From: JBBCJM01 sp037190175
GTDB taxonomy: Bacteria; Pseudomonadota; Alphaproteobacteria; Rhodobacterales; Rhodobacteraceae
Assembly (NCBI GenBank): GCA_037190175.1
Contig: JBBCJM010000080.1
Coordinates: forward strand, 1 to 21,411
Direction: 5' to 3'
DNA: 21,411 bases
In this document: in pieces, positions 12,327-20,218 of the stretch
How positions within the stretch are numbered: position 1 is the stretch's first letter
How the letters are laid out: each line of letters starts with the position of its first letter
The notes under the pieces: generated by a model
Seen by the model: the letters and a program-made list of their open reading frames with translations, nothing else
The model's database searches: none
Told to the model about the DNA's origin: nothing
Program-made: the position numbers and the translations under genes

Positions 12327-14803
12327 CCGCGCATCACGATCCCGCCGCCGCACGGCTGGCCGAAGTCTGGGCGCCCCCGCGGGGCTGGCGCCGGCTGTCG
12401 GACGTGAACAACTCCTCGGTCGGGTTGTGGTATCTGGCCGCGGCCTTCGCCTTCATGCTCTTCGCCGGGGCGCTGGCGCTGATCATCCGGGCGCAGCTGG
12501 CCGTGCCCGAGAACACGCTGGTCTCCTCGGGCACCTATGCCCAGCTCTTCACCCTGCACGGCACGGTGATGATGTTCCTCTTCGCCGTCCCGGTGTTCGA
12601 GGCGATGGCGATGCTGATCCTGCCCGGGCTGGTGGGCGCCCGCGACCTGCCCTTCCCCCGGCTCTCGGCCTTCGGCTTCTGGTGCTACCTGATCGGGGGG
12701 ATCTTCGTCTGCGGCTCGATCTTCTTCGACGCCGCGCCCGACGGCGGCTGGTTCATGTATCCGCCGCTGGCCACCAAGCAGTCGGGCATCGGCGCCGACA
12801 TCTGGCTTCTGGGCCTCTCGTTCATCGAGGTCGCCTCCATCGCCGCCGCTGTCGAGCTGATCGTGGGCGTGCTGAAGTGCCGGGCGCCGGGGATGCACCT
12901 GAACCTGATCCCGCTCTATGCCTGGTACGTGCTGATCGTGGGGGCGATGATCCTCTTCGCCTTCCCGCCGCTGATCGCCGGCGACATCCTGTTCGAGCTG
13001 GAGCGGATGGCCGGCTGGCCCTTCTTCGACCCCGAGCGGGGGGGCGACCCGCTGCTGTGGCAGCACCTGTTCTGGATCTTCGGCCACCCGGAGGTCTACA
13101 TCATCTTCCTGCCGGCCATCGCGCTGCTGGCCATGGTGATCCCCACCTTCGCGCAAAGGCCCATCGCCGGCTATTCCTGGATCGTGCTCTCGGCCATCGG
13201 CACGGGGTTCCTGAGCTTCGGGCTCTGGGTGCACCACATGTTCGCCACCGGGCTGCCCTCGATCTCGCTGGGCATCTTCTCGGCGGCCTCCGAGGCGGTG
13301 GCGATCCCCACCGGCATCCAGATCTTCGCGTTGATCGCCACGGTGATGCTGGGGCGGGTGGTGAAGTCGGTGCCGATGCTGTTCGCCGCCGGGGCGCTCG
13401 CCAGTTTCGTGATCGGCGGGCTGACCGGGGTGATGGTGGGGCTGGTGCCCATCGACCTGCAGGTGCACGACACCCATTTCGTGGTGGCGCATCTGCACTA
13501 CACGCTGATCGGCGGGATGCTGTTCCCGACCATGGCGGGGGTGCATTACTACTATCCGATGATCGCGGGGCGGATGCTGTCGCACCGGCTGGGGGTCTGG
13601 TCGTTCTGGCTGACCTTCCTGGGCTTCAACGCCGCCTTCCTGCCGATGCACTGGACCGGGCTTCTGGGGATGCCGCGGCGGGTCTTCACCTATGGCGCGG
13701 ACCGGGGGTGGGACCTGCTGAACCTCACCTCGACCGTCGCGGCCTTCGTCTTCGCCGCGGGGTTCCTGGTCTTCGTGTGGAACTGCCTGCGGCCCCAGGG
13801 CCCCGCGCCGCGCAACCCCTGGCGCGCGGGGACGCTGGAATGGGCCACCCCGGCGGGCGGCGAGGGCTGGGGCTTCCGCGCCATCCCCCCCATCGGCAGC
13901 CGCTATCCGCTGTGGGACGACCCCGGGGTTCTGGCCCGCATCGACGCGGGCGAAGGCTTCCTGCCCGACGCAGCCGAGGGGCGGCGCGAGACGCTGGTGA
14001 CCTCGGCCCTGGACGCCGCCCCGGTGCAGGTGCTGCGGATCGGCGGGCCCGGCTGGCTGCCGCTGGCGGCGGCGGCGGGGCTGGGGGCGGTGTTCGTCTT
14101 CGCCACCTTCAAGCTGTGGCTGCCCACCGCAGCCGGGGCGGCGCTGTTCCTCTGGGCGCTGCTGCGCTGGCTCTGGCGAGGGACCGCCGAGATCCCCGAG
14201 GCGCCCGCGAAGGACGCCGGCCAGGGCCTGCACCTGCCGCTCTATGTCTCCGGCCCGGCCTCGACCGGCTGGTGGGCGATGTTCATCACCATGACCGGGG
14301 ACCTGACGGCCTTCCTCGGCCTGCTCTTCGGCTATTTCTTCTTCTGGACCGTGCATGAGGACTTCACCGCCGGCTTCGACGGGCCGGGCTGGGGCTGGCC
14401 GCTGGCCGCCGGGCTGCTGGTGGCTGCCGCCTGGGGGGCAACGCTGGCCGCGCGGATCGTCAACCGCCGGGGTTCGCCCTCGGCCGCGAGGCTCTGGCTG
14501 CTGGCCGGGATCGGGCTGGGCGGGGCTGCGGCCCTGGCGCTGCTGGCCGGCCCCTGGGCGACCGGCCTCGACCCCGCGGCGCATTCCTATCCCGCCATCG
14601 TCTGGACGCTGGCCGGCTGGGCGGCGCTGCATCTGGCCGCGGGGATGCTGATGCAGGCCTATGCCTATGCCCGGCTGTGGAAGGGCAAGGCCACCCCCAC
14701 CCATGACGCCGACCTGTGGAACGTCACCCTCTACTGGCACTTCGCCGCCTTTTCCGCCGCCCTGACGGCCCTGGTGATCGGAGGCTTCCCGCTGTTGCTA
14801 TGA
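12323..14803 (+). CDS. ctaD: Cytochrome c oxidase subunit I+III fusion
   Basis: The catalytic subunit reduces O2 to water and pumps or takes up protons. Residues 1-620 are subunit I: heme a ligands H79 and H392, heme a3 ligand H390, CuB ligands H255 (in GHPEVY, with the cross-link partner Y259), H304 and H305. Residues about 635-826 are subunit III, starting at LYVSGPASTGWWAMFI and ending YWHFAAFSAALTALVIGG. The total of 826 residues fits a fusion of about 550 plus 190-260, so subunit III is the short form. The lysine of the K proton channel (PTGxK in A-type enzymes) is Q333 here (IPTGIQIF), and the NN of the D-channel signature (FPRMNN) is replaced (FPRLSA), while the entrance aspartate D109 remains. 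Similar PSGIQVF sequences occur, as I recall, in other I+III fusions. ATGA overlaps join it to ctaC and to the next gene. Confidence 0.95.
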   Translation: MTAHHDPAAARLAEVWAPPRGWRRLSDVNNSSVGLWYLAAAFAFMLFAGALALIIRAQLAVPENTLVSSGTYAQLFTLHGTVMMFLFAVPVFEAMAMLILPGLVGARDLPFPRLSAFGFWCYLIGGIFVCGSIFFDAAPDGGWFMYPPLATKQSGIGADIWLLGLSFIEVASIAAAVELIVGVLKCRAPGMHLNLIPLYAWYVLIVGAMILFAFPPLIAGDILFELERMAGWPFFDPERGGDPLLWQHLFWIFGHPEVYIIFLPAIALLAMVIPTFAQRPIAGYSWIVLSAIGTGFLSFGLWVHHMFATGLPSISLGIFSAASEAVAIPTGIQIFALIATVMLGRVVKSVPMLFAAGALASFVIGGLTGVMVGLVPIDLQVHDTHFVVAHLHYTLIGGMLFPTMAGVHYYYPMIAGRMLSHRLGVWSFWLTFLGFNAAFLPMHWTGLLGMPRRVFTYGADRGWDLLNLTSTVAAFVFAAGFLVFVWNCLRPQGPAPRNPWRAGTLEWATPAGGEGWGFRAIPPIGSRYPLWDDPGVLARIDAGEGFLPDAAEGRRETLVTSALDAAPVQVLRIGGPGWLPLAAAAGLGAVFVFATFKLWLPTAAGAALFLWALLRWLWRGTAEIPEAPAKDAGQGLHLPLYVSGPASTGWWAMFITMTGDLTAFLGLLFGYFFFWTVHEDFTAGFDGPGWGWPLAAGLLVAAAWGATLAARIVNRRGSPSAARLWLLAGIGLGGAAALALLAGPWATGLDPAAHSYPAIVWTLAGWAALHLAAGMLMQAYAYARLWKGKATPTHDADLWNVTLYWHFAAFSAALTALVIGGFPLLL

Positions 14804-15201
14804 CCCGCCCCGCCCCCCACCGCCCGCGCCGGCCCGAAACCGGCACCGACCTGAAGCAGGTGATCGCCGCCCCGGTGATCTGGGCCGCGCATTTCCTGAC
14901 CGCCTATGTCTTCGCCGCCGTCTGGTGCGAGAAGCTGGGGCGAGAGACGCCGATCCTGGGCGCCCGCATCGCGGTGCTGGCGGCGACCGTGCTGGCGCTG
15001 GTGGCCATCGGCATCCTCGCCCGCCGGCTGTGGCGCGCCCATGCCCCCAGCCTGACCGACGCGGATTTCGACTTCGAATACAACGCGCCGGAGGAGCGGC
15101 ACCGCTTCCTCGCCCATGTGGGCCTGATGCTCTGCGCGCTGTCGGCCGTCGCCGTGCTCTACGGCACCCTGCCCGCCCTGACGCTGAGTAGCTGCCGATG
15201 A
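14800..15201 (+). CDS. Small membrane protein of the oxidase cluster (133 aa)
   Basis: A 133-residue protein with three predicted membrane helices (about 21-46, 56-76 and 104-128). The first includes APVIWAAHFLTAYVFAAVWC, with H31 and C43 inside the membrane; a soluble loop DADFDFEYNAPEERHRF follows helix 2. Proteins with this PxIWAxHFxxxY...C pattern occur next to ctaG in other proteobacterial oxidase clusters, as I recall, but their role is unknown; assembly factor or small subunit are both possible. ATG 14800 overlaps the ctaD stop (ATGA), and its own stop overlaps the ctaG start the same way, so translation of all is coupled. Confidence 0.78.
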   Translation: MTRPAPHRPRRPETGTDLKQVIAAPVIWAAHFLTAYVFAAVWCEKLGRETPILGARIAVLAATVLALVAIGILARRLWRAHAPSLTDADFDFEYNAPEERHRFLAHVGLMLCALSAVAVLYGTLPALTLSSCR

Positions 15202-15794
15202 ACCGCGCGCTGATCCTTGCCGGTCTCGTGGTGCTGGCCCTCGCCTGGGCCGGGCCGCTGCCGCGCATGGTGGCGCACAGCTTCGCCGCCCATATGGTGC
15301 TGCATGTCACGGTGATCGCCGTGGGGGTGCCGCTGCTGGCCGCCGGTCTGGCGCCGCGGCTTGCCTCGCGCCCCGGCCCGGGCCTGCCGGTGGCGGCGAG
15401 CCTCCTGGACCTGATCGTGGTCTGGGGCTGGCACGCGCCGGCGCTGCACGAGGCGTCGCGGCAGAGCCCCGCCGTGCTGGCGGTGGAGCAGGTCAGCTTC
15501 GCGACCGTCGCGCTGCTGGTCTGGCTGGTGGCGCTGGCCCGGCCCCGGGGGCATGGGGGCGAGGCGGCGCTGGGCGGGGCGGCGGCGCTGTTCTTCACCT
15601 CGATGCACATGACGCTCTTGGGCGCGCTGATCGGGCTGGCGCCGCGGGGGCTGTTCCACGCCCATGGCCACCACGACCCGGTGGCCGACCAGCAGCTGGG
15701 CGGCGCGATCATGCTGGTGGTGGGCGGCGCGGTCTATCTGGCCGGCGCGCTGGTCCTGATGGCGCGGGTGCTGCGGGACAGGAGGCCGGCATGA
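15198..15794 (+). CDS. ctaG: Cytochrome c oxidase assembly factor CtaG (caa3_CtaG family)
   Basis: An integral membrane protein of 198 residues of the caa3-type CtaG family, needed for building the oxidase (probably at the copper stage); it is unrelated to the Cox11-type CtaG. Family features seen are the histidine pattern HSFAAHMVLH (27-36), WGWHAPALH (76-84), SMHMTLLGALIGLAP (135-149) and DQQLGGAIM (164-172) in the last helices. Five to six helices are visible, and the length is shorter than many family members (about 250-300), so helices at the N-terminus may be missing. The start overlaps the preceding stop (ATGA), and the stop overlaps the next start (ATGA). Confidence 0.92.
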   Translation: MNRALILAGLVVLALAWAGPLPRMVAHSFAAHMVLHVTVIAVGVPLLAAGLAPRLASRPGPGLPVAASLLDLIVVWGWHAPALHEASRQSPAVLAVEQVSFATVALLVWLVALARPRGHGGEAALGGAAALFFTSMHMTLLGALIGLAPRGLFHAHGHHDPVADQQLGGAIMLVVGGAVYLAGALVLMARVLRDRRPA

Positions 15795-16789
15795 AGCGCC
15801 ACCTGCCCCATCTGGCCGGCGCGGCGCTGGGGGTGCTGGCGCTGGCCATGCTGCCGCTCTCGGGCCTCCTGCCCCACGACGCCACCGGGGGGCGGGGGGT
15901 CACCCACTGGTATCACTGGCTGGCCGCGCGGCAGTCGGTCACCCTGCGCTCGCTGACCACGCCGGTGCCGCCGCTGACCGACACCATGGCCCGGCGCGCG
16001 GCGGGGCATTACGAACTGGTCTGCGCCGCCTGCCACGGCAGCCCGGCCGCCCCCCCGGCCCGGATCGCCGAGGACCTCTGGCCCCGCCCGCCCCGGCTGA
16101 CCTCCGCGCAGGCCCGCTGGCGCCCGCCCGCGCGGGTGTTCCTGACCGTGAGGGACGGGATCGCCCGCACCGCCATGCCCAGCTGGCCCGAGACCGCCCG
16201 CGAGGACGAGGTGTGGGACATGGTGGCCTTCCTGCAGCGCCTGCCCGACCTTTCCCCGCAGGACTACCGCGCGCTGGCCGGCCGGGCGGGGGACTGCACC
16301 GCCTGCCACGGCGCGCGGGGCGAGGGGCGCGACGGCATCCCGCGGCTGGACATCCAGACGCCGGAGTATATCGCCGCCGCCCTGCGCGCCTTCCGCGAGG
16401 GCACGCGGGCCAGCGGCACGATGATGGCGGTGGCGCGGACGCTAACCGATGACCAGATCGACGCCCATGCCCGGCAGTTCGGCCAAGGCATCGAGATCCC
16501 CCTACCCGCCACCGACACCCCCGCCGCCCGCATCGCCCGGCAGGGGCTGCGCGAGCGCGACGTGCCCGCCTGCCTTTCCTGCCACGCCGGGCCCCAGCGC
16601 CCCACCTATCCCGCGCTGTCGGGGCAGGACGCCCGCTACCTGCGCCGGCAGCTCCAACTCTTCGCCGAGATGGGCGCGGACCGCGGCGGGCCGCACGGCC
16701 ACATGATGGCGCAGGTGGCCCGCTGGCTGGCGCCGGCCGAGATGGAGGCGCTGGCCGACTGGTTCGCCGGGAACAACCCTCCGCCCTGA
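15791..16789 (+). CDS. Triheme c-type cytochrome of the oxidase cluster
   Basis: A 332-residue exported protein with an N-terminal signal or anchor helix (about 8-28) and three heme c sites: CAACH (78-82), CTACH (169-173) and CLSCH (261-265). The protein reads as three cytochrome c modules: the first around YELVCAACHG with M129 (AMPSWPE) as likely axial ligand, the second and third like the two-domain c4/c553 family (GEGRDGIPRL..., then PTYPALSGQDARYLRRQL). It probably donates electrons to, or forms part of, the caa3 oxidase, judging by translational coupling to ctaG (ATGA). Mature location is periplasmic, perhaps membrane-tethered since no clear signal-peptidase site is obvious. Confidence 0.9.
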   Translation: MKRHLPHLAGAALGVLALAMLPLSGLLPHDATGGRGVTHWYHWLAARQSVTLRSLTTPVPPLTDTMARRAAGHYELVCAACHGSPAAPPARIAEDLWPRPPRLTSAQARWRPPARVFLTVRDGIARTAMPSWPETAREDEVWDMVAFLQRLPDLSPQDYRALAGRAGDCTACHGARGEGRDGIPRLDIQTPEYIAAALRAFREGTRASGTMMAVARTLTDDQIDAHARQFGQGIEIPLPATDTPAARIARQGLRERDVPACLSCHAGPQRPTYPALSGQDARYLRRQLQLFAEMGADRGGPHGHMMAQVARWLAPAEMEALADWFAGNNPPP

Positions 16790-16803
16790 CGGGTTGCGGC
16801 CGC

Positions 16804-17277
16804 ATGAACAGCGTGTCCCCCGACGACATTCCCATCCGCGAGGACGGATTGCAGATCCAGCAGGCGCCGGGGTTCCAGCGCCGCTTCTGGCGGGCCGAGC
16901 GGATCGCCTGGGCTGGCTTCGCCGCGGTGATCGGCGTGGCGCTGCTGGGGCTTTCCGGCGACGGCGGGCTTTTCCACCTGCGCCAGCTTCAGGCCGGCGG
17001 GGCGGAGATCCAGGCCCCCCGCGTGCTGCGGGTCGACGGCCCCGCCGAGGCGACGGTCGCCTTCGCCGGCCCCGGCCCGCACCGGCTGGAACTGCCCTGC
17101 GGGCCGGTGGAGGGTGTGGAGGCGGTGCCGGTCAGGCTCGACCGCACCGGCTGCGCCGTCATCCTGGCCGGCGACCGGCTGACGCTGCGGCTGACCGCGC
17201 GGGAGGCGGGGCTGGCCCGGCTGCCGGTGCAGGCAAACGGGCAGCCCGTGGTGCTGACCTTCCTCGTGCTGCCATAG
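16804..17277 (+). CDS. Hypothetical protein with one membrane helix (157 aa)
   Basis: A 157-residue protein without a recognised family. After a charged N-terminus with QRRFWRAERIAWAGFAAVI, one membrane helix follows (about 34-51), and the rest (55-157) is probably a periplasmic beta-rich domain with two cysteines (C99 and C116) that could form a disulfide. Its 14-base gap after the triheme cytochrome and 10-base gap before the DUF421 gene suggest co-transcription. Similar single-helix proteins with a QRRxWRxxRIxW start are found before DUF421 genes in other proteobacteria, as I recall, so it probably pairs with that neighbour rather than with the oxidase. The ribosome site is weak. Confidence 0.75.
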   Translation: MNSVSPDDIPIREDGLQIQQAPGFQRRFWRAERIAWAGFAAVIGVALLGLSGDGGLFHLRQLQAGGAEIQAPRVLRVDGPAEATVAFAGPGPHRLELPCGPVEGVEAVPVRLDRTGCAVILAGDRLTLRLTAREAGLARLPVQANGQPVVLTFLVLP

Positions 17278-17287
17278 GGGGTGGGGG

Positions 17288-17734
17288 ATGGGCAGCGTCG
17301 TCAGTGCGCTTGTCAGCTATGCCGTGCTGCTGGTGCTGACCCGGCTCTCGGGCCGGCGCACGCTGTCGCAGATGACGCCCTTCGACATGGTGCTCCTGAT
17401 GGTGGTGGCCGAGACCACGCAGGAGGCGCTGGTGGGCGGCGACGGCTCCTTCACCCACTGGATCCTGCTGATCGTCACCCTTTTCGCCGCCGACATCGCG
17501 CTGTCGCTGCTGAAAGGCACCTCGCCGCTGGTCGCGCGGATCCTGATGGGGGTGCCCACGGTGCTGGTCTCGGGCGGCAAGGTGGATGCGCAGGCGATGC
17601 GGCGGGCGCGGATCGACATCACCGAGGTACTGGAGGCCGCCCGCCAGCAGCACGGCATCCGCACCTTCGCCGGCATCGACTGCGCGGTGCTGGAGGTGGA
17701 CGGCAAGATCAGCATCATCCCCGCGCAGTCGTGA
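17288..17734 (+). CDS. DUF421/YetF family membrane protein
   Basis: A 148-residue member of the DUF421 (YetF/YcaP) family. Two to three membrane helices occupy about 1-65, with the family block LSGRRTLSQMTPFDMVLLM (20-38), and a cytosolic domain follows (about 80-148) with VPTVLVSGGKVD, ITEVLEAARQQHGI and AVLEVDGKISIIP. The function of the family is unknown; its members often accompany stress or envelope genes. It is shorter than the Bacillus proteins (over 200 residues), lacking part of the C-terminus, but many proteobacterial versions have this length. It follows the 157-residue protein after 10 bases. Confidence 0.9.
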   Translation: MGSVVSALVSYAVLLVLTRLSGRRTLSQMTPFDMVLLMVVAETTQEALVGGDGSFTHWILLIVTLFAADIALSLLKGTSPLVARILMGVPTVLVSGGKVDAQAMRRARIDITEVLEAARQQHGIRTFAGIDCAVLEVDGKISIIPAQS

Positions 17735-17805
17735 GCCCCGCGCCCGGAACCCTTCCGCCGCCCTCCGGTTCGCCCCCTGAGGCGAGACGCGAGAGGACCG
17801 GACCC

Positions 17806-20100
17806 GTGAAAGACGAAAGACGCGACGAGGCCACGGGGCAGCACCCCGGGACCCCGCATTACGACCATCCCTCCGGCGGCTGGGGCTCGCTGAAGAGCGT
17901 GGCCTGGCACCTGGCCAACGGGGCGGTCGGGCCGGGGGTGCTGGACACGCTGCGCCGGCAGAACAAGCCGCGCGGGCATATGTGCACCTCCTGCGCCTGG
18001 GCCAAGCCGCCCTCGCCCCACCCGGCCGAGTTCTGCGAGAACGGCGCCAAGGCCACGATCTGGGACCATACCCGCCGCCGCTGCGGGCCCGAGTTCTTCG
18101 CCGAGCACCCGGTGGCCGGGCTGCGCGGCTGGTCCGACCACGAGCTGGAGCGCAGCGGGCGGCTGACCCATCCCCTGCGCTACGACGCGGGCAGCGACCG
18201 CTATGTCCCCACCACCTGGGACGAGGCCTTCGCCGCCATCGGCGCCACCTTGCGGCGGCTGGAGCCGAAATCGACGGTCTTCTACGCCTCGGGCCGGGCC
18301 AGCCTGGAGACCTCCTATCTCTGGGCGCTGTTCGGCCGGCTTTACGGCCACAACAACCTGCCCGACAGTTCCAACATGTGCCACGAGACCACCTCGGTGG
18401 CGCTGCAGCGCACCATCGGCACCGGGGTCGGCACCTGCGTCTGGGACGACTTCAAGTCCTGCGACCTGCTGCTGTTCTTCGGCCAGAACACCGGCTCGAA
18501 CAGCCCGCGCTTCCTGCATCCGTTGCAGGAGGCGCGGCAGCGCGGCTGCAAGGTGGTGGTGTTCAACCCGGTGCGCGAGCGCGGGCTGATCGAGTTCCTG
18601 AACCCGCAGCGCCCGACCGAGATGCTGACCGGCCGCTCCACCGCCATGTCCGACCTTTACCTGCAACTGCGCGCGGGCGGCGACATCGCCGCCATCGCCG
18701 GGGTGGTGAAGCGGCTGATGCTGCGCGAGGCGGCGGCGCCCGGCGTGCTGGACCGCGACTTCATCGCCCGGCACACCGCCGATTTCGAGCCCTTCGCGGA
18801 ATGGGTGCAGGCGCTCGATTGGGAGGAGATCGAGCGGATCTCGGGCCTGCCGCGCGCCGAGCTGGAGCGGGTGGGCGACCTCTACGCCGGGGCCGAACGG
18901 GCGATCGCCGTCTATGGCATGGGGCTGACCCAGCACGTCCACGGCGCGGACAGCATCGGGATGCTGGTCAACCTTTTGCTGCTGCGCGGCAACATCGGCC
19001 GGCCGGGGGCGGGGATCTGCCCGGTGCGGGGGCATTCCAACGTGCAGGGCCAGCGCAGCGTCGGCATCACCGAAAAGCCCGAACTGGCCCCGCTGGACCG
19101 CTTGGCCGAGATGTACGGCTTCGAACCGCCGCGCGAGACCGGCATGACCACGGTCGAGGTGGTGCAGGCGCTGCTGGACGGTTCGCTGAAGGGCTTCGTC
19201 GGCCTGGGCGGCAACTTCGCCCGCGCCATCCCCGACCAGGGCCGCGCCGATGCGCTGTGGCCGCGGCTGGAGCTGAACGTGCAGGTCGCCCCGCGGCTGA
19301 ACCGGACGCATACCCTGGTGGGCGACGGGGCCTGGCTGCTGCCCTGCCTGGTACGGGGCGAGGTGGACCGGCAGGCGGGCGGCGACCAGGCGGTCAGCGT
19401 GGAGGACAGCCTGAGCCACATCCACGGCTCGATCGGCCGCCGCCGCCCGGCCTCGCCGCACCTGCTGTCCGAGCCCGCCATCGTCGCCAGGCTGGCCAAG
19501 GCCACGCTCGATCCCAACCCGCGGGTGCGCTGGGACGACTGGGTGGGCGACTACGGGCTGATCCGCGACCAGATCGAGGCCGCCTATCCGGCCGAGTTCC
19601 GCGACTTCAACGCCCGGATGTTCACCGCGGGCGGCTTCGACAAGGGCAACCCGGCCCGCGAGCGCCGCTGGAAGACCGAGGCGGGCCGGGCGATGTTCAC
19701 CACCCCGGCCGCGCCCACCGCGCTGGCCGAGATCCCGGGGCGGGGGGTGCATACCCTGATCACCCTGCGCTCGAACGGCCAGTTCAACACCACCATCTAC
19801 GACAACCGCGACCGGCTGCGGGGGCTGGAGGGCGAGCGCGACATCGTGCTGATGGCCCCGGCCGAGATCGCGGCGGCGGGGCTGGAGCCGGGCGACCGGG
19901 TGGCGCTGGTCTCGGCCCATGGCGACGGGGTGGAGCGCCGGCTCGACGGGCTGCGGCTGGTGCCCTATGACCTGCCCGCAGGCTGCGTGGCGGCCTATTA
20001 TCCCGAGGCCAACGTGCTGGTCCCGCTGGACCTGCACGACCGCGCCTCGCAGACCCCCGCCTTCAAGGGCGCCCCGGTGCGGGTGGTGGCGACGGGCTGA
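17806..20100 (+). CDS. Molybdopterin oxidoreductase, YdeP/FdhF-like family
   Basis: A 764-residue molybdopterin-dependent oxidoreductase of the YdeP type (TIGR01701-like, formate-dehydrogenase alpha-like). The N-terminus has HPSGGWGSLKSVA, then CTSCAW and FCENGAK (C60, C63 and C77): three cysteines, as in E. coli YdeP, not the four of a standard [4Fe-4S] site. SSNMCHE (C192) is the expected molybdenum-ligand position; FFGQNTGSNSPRF, YGMGLTQHVHG, LLLLRGNIGRPGAGICPVRGHSNVQGQR and the C-terminal ITLRSNGQFNTTIYDNRDR are pterin-binding blocks. Length matches E. coli YdeP (about 759), a protein tied to acid resistance; substrate is unknown. No Tat signal is seen, so it is cytosolic. GTG 17806 is chosen because GAGAGGA precedes it and the family start aligns. 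The frame is open far upstream, but that part lies inside the DUF421 gene in another frame. No fdhD is visible. Confidence 0.92.
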   Translation: MKDERRDEATGQHPGTPHYDHPSGGWGSLKSVAWHLANGAVGPGVLDTLRRQNKPRGHMCTSCAWAKPPSPHPAEFCENGAKATIWDHTRRRCGPEFFAEHPVAGLRGWSDHELERSGRLTHPLRYDAGSDRYVPTTWDEAFAAIGATLRRLEPKSTVFYASGRASLETSYLWALFGRLYGHNNLPDSSNMCHETTSVALQRTIGTGVGTCVWDDFKSCDLLLFFGQNTGSNSPRFLHPLQEARQRGCKVVVFNPVRERGLIEFLNPQRPTEMLTGRSTAMSDLYLQLRAGGDIAAIAGVVKRLMLREAAAPGVLDRDFIARHTADFEPFAEWVQALDWEEIERISGLPRAELERVGDLYAGAERAIAVYGMGLTQHVHGADSIGMLVNLLLLRGNIGRPGAGICPVRGHSNVQGQRSVGITEKPELAPLDRLAEMYGFEPPRETGMTTVEVVQALLDGSLKGFVGLGGNFARAIPDQGRADALWPRLELNVQVAPRLNRTHTLVGDGAWLLPCLVRGEVDRQAGGDQAVSVEDSLSHIHGSIGRRRPASPHLLSEPAIVARLAKATLDPNPRVRWDDWVGDYGLIRDQIEAAYPAEFRDFNARMFTAGGFDKGNPARERRWKTEAGRAMFTTPAAPTALAEIPGRGVHTLITLRSNGQFNTTIYDNRDRLRGLEGERDIVLMAPAEIAAAGLEPGDRVALVSAHGDGVERRLDGLRLVPYDLPAGCVAAYYPEANVLVPLDLHDRASQTPAFKGAPVRVVATG

Positions 20101-20218
20101 CCGCGGAAGGCGCGCGCCTCGGCAGGAATCCTCGCAACCTTGGCGCGTGGCGGGAACCTTCCGGCCGTCCCGAAGATAGTCCTCTTCAGCACACCCCGCG
20201 ATCCCCGAGGAGGACCAG

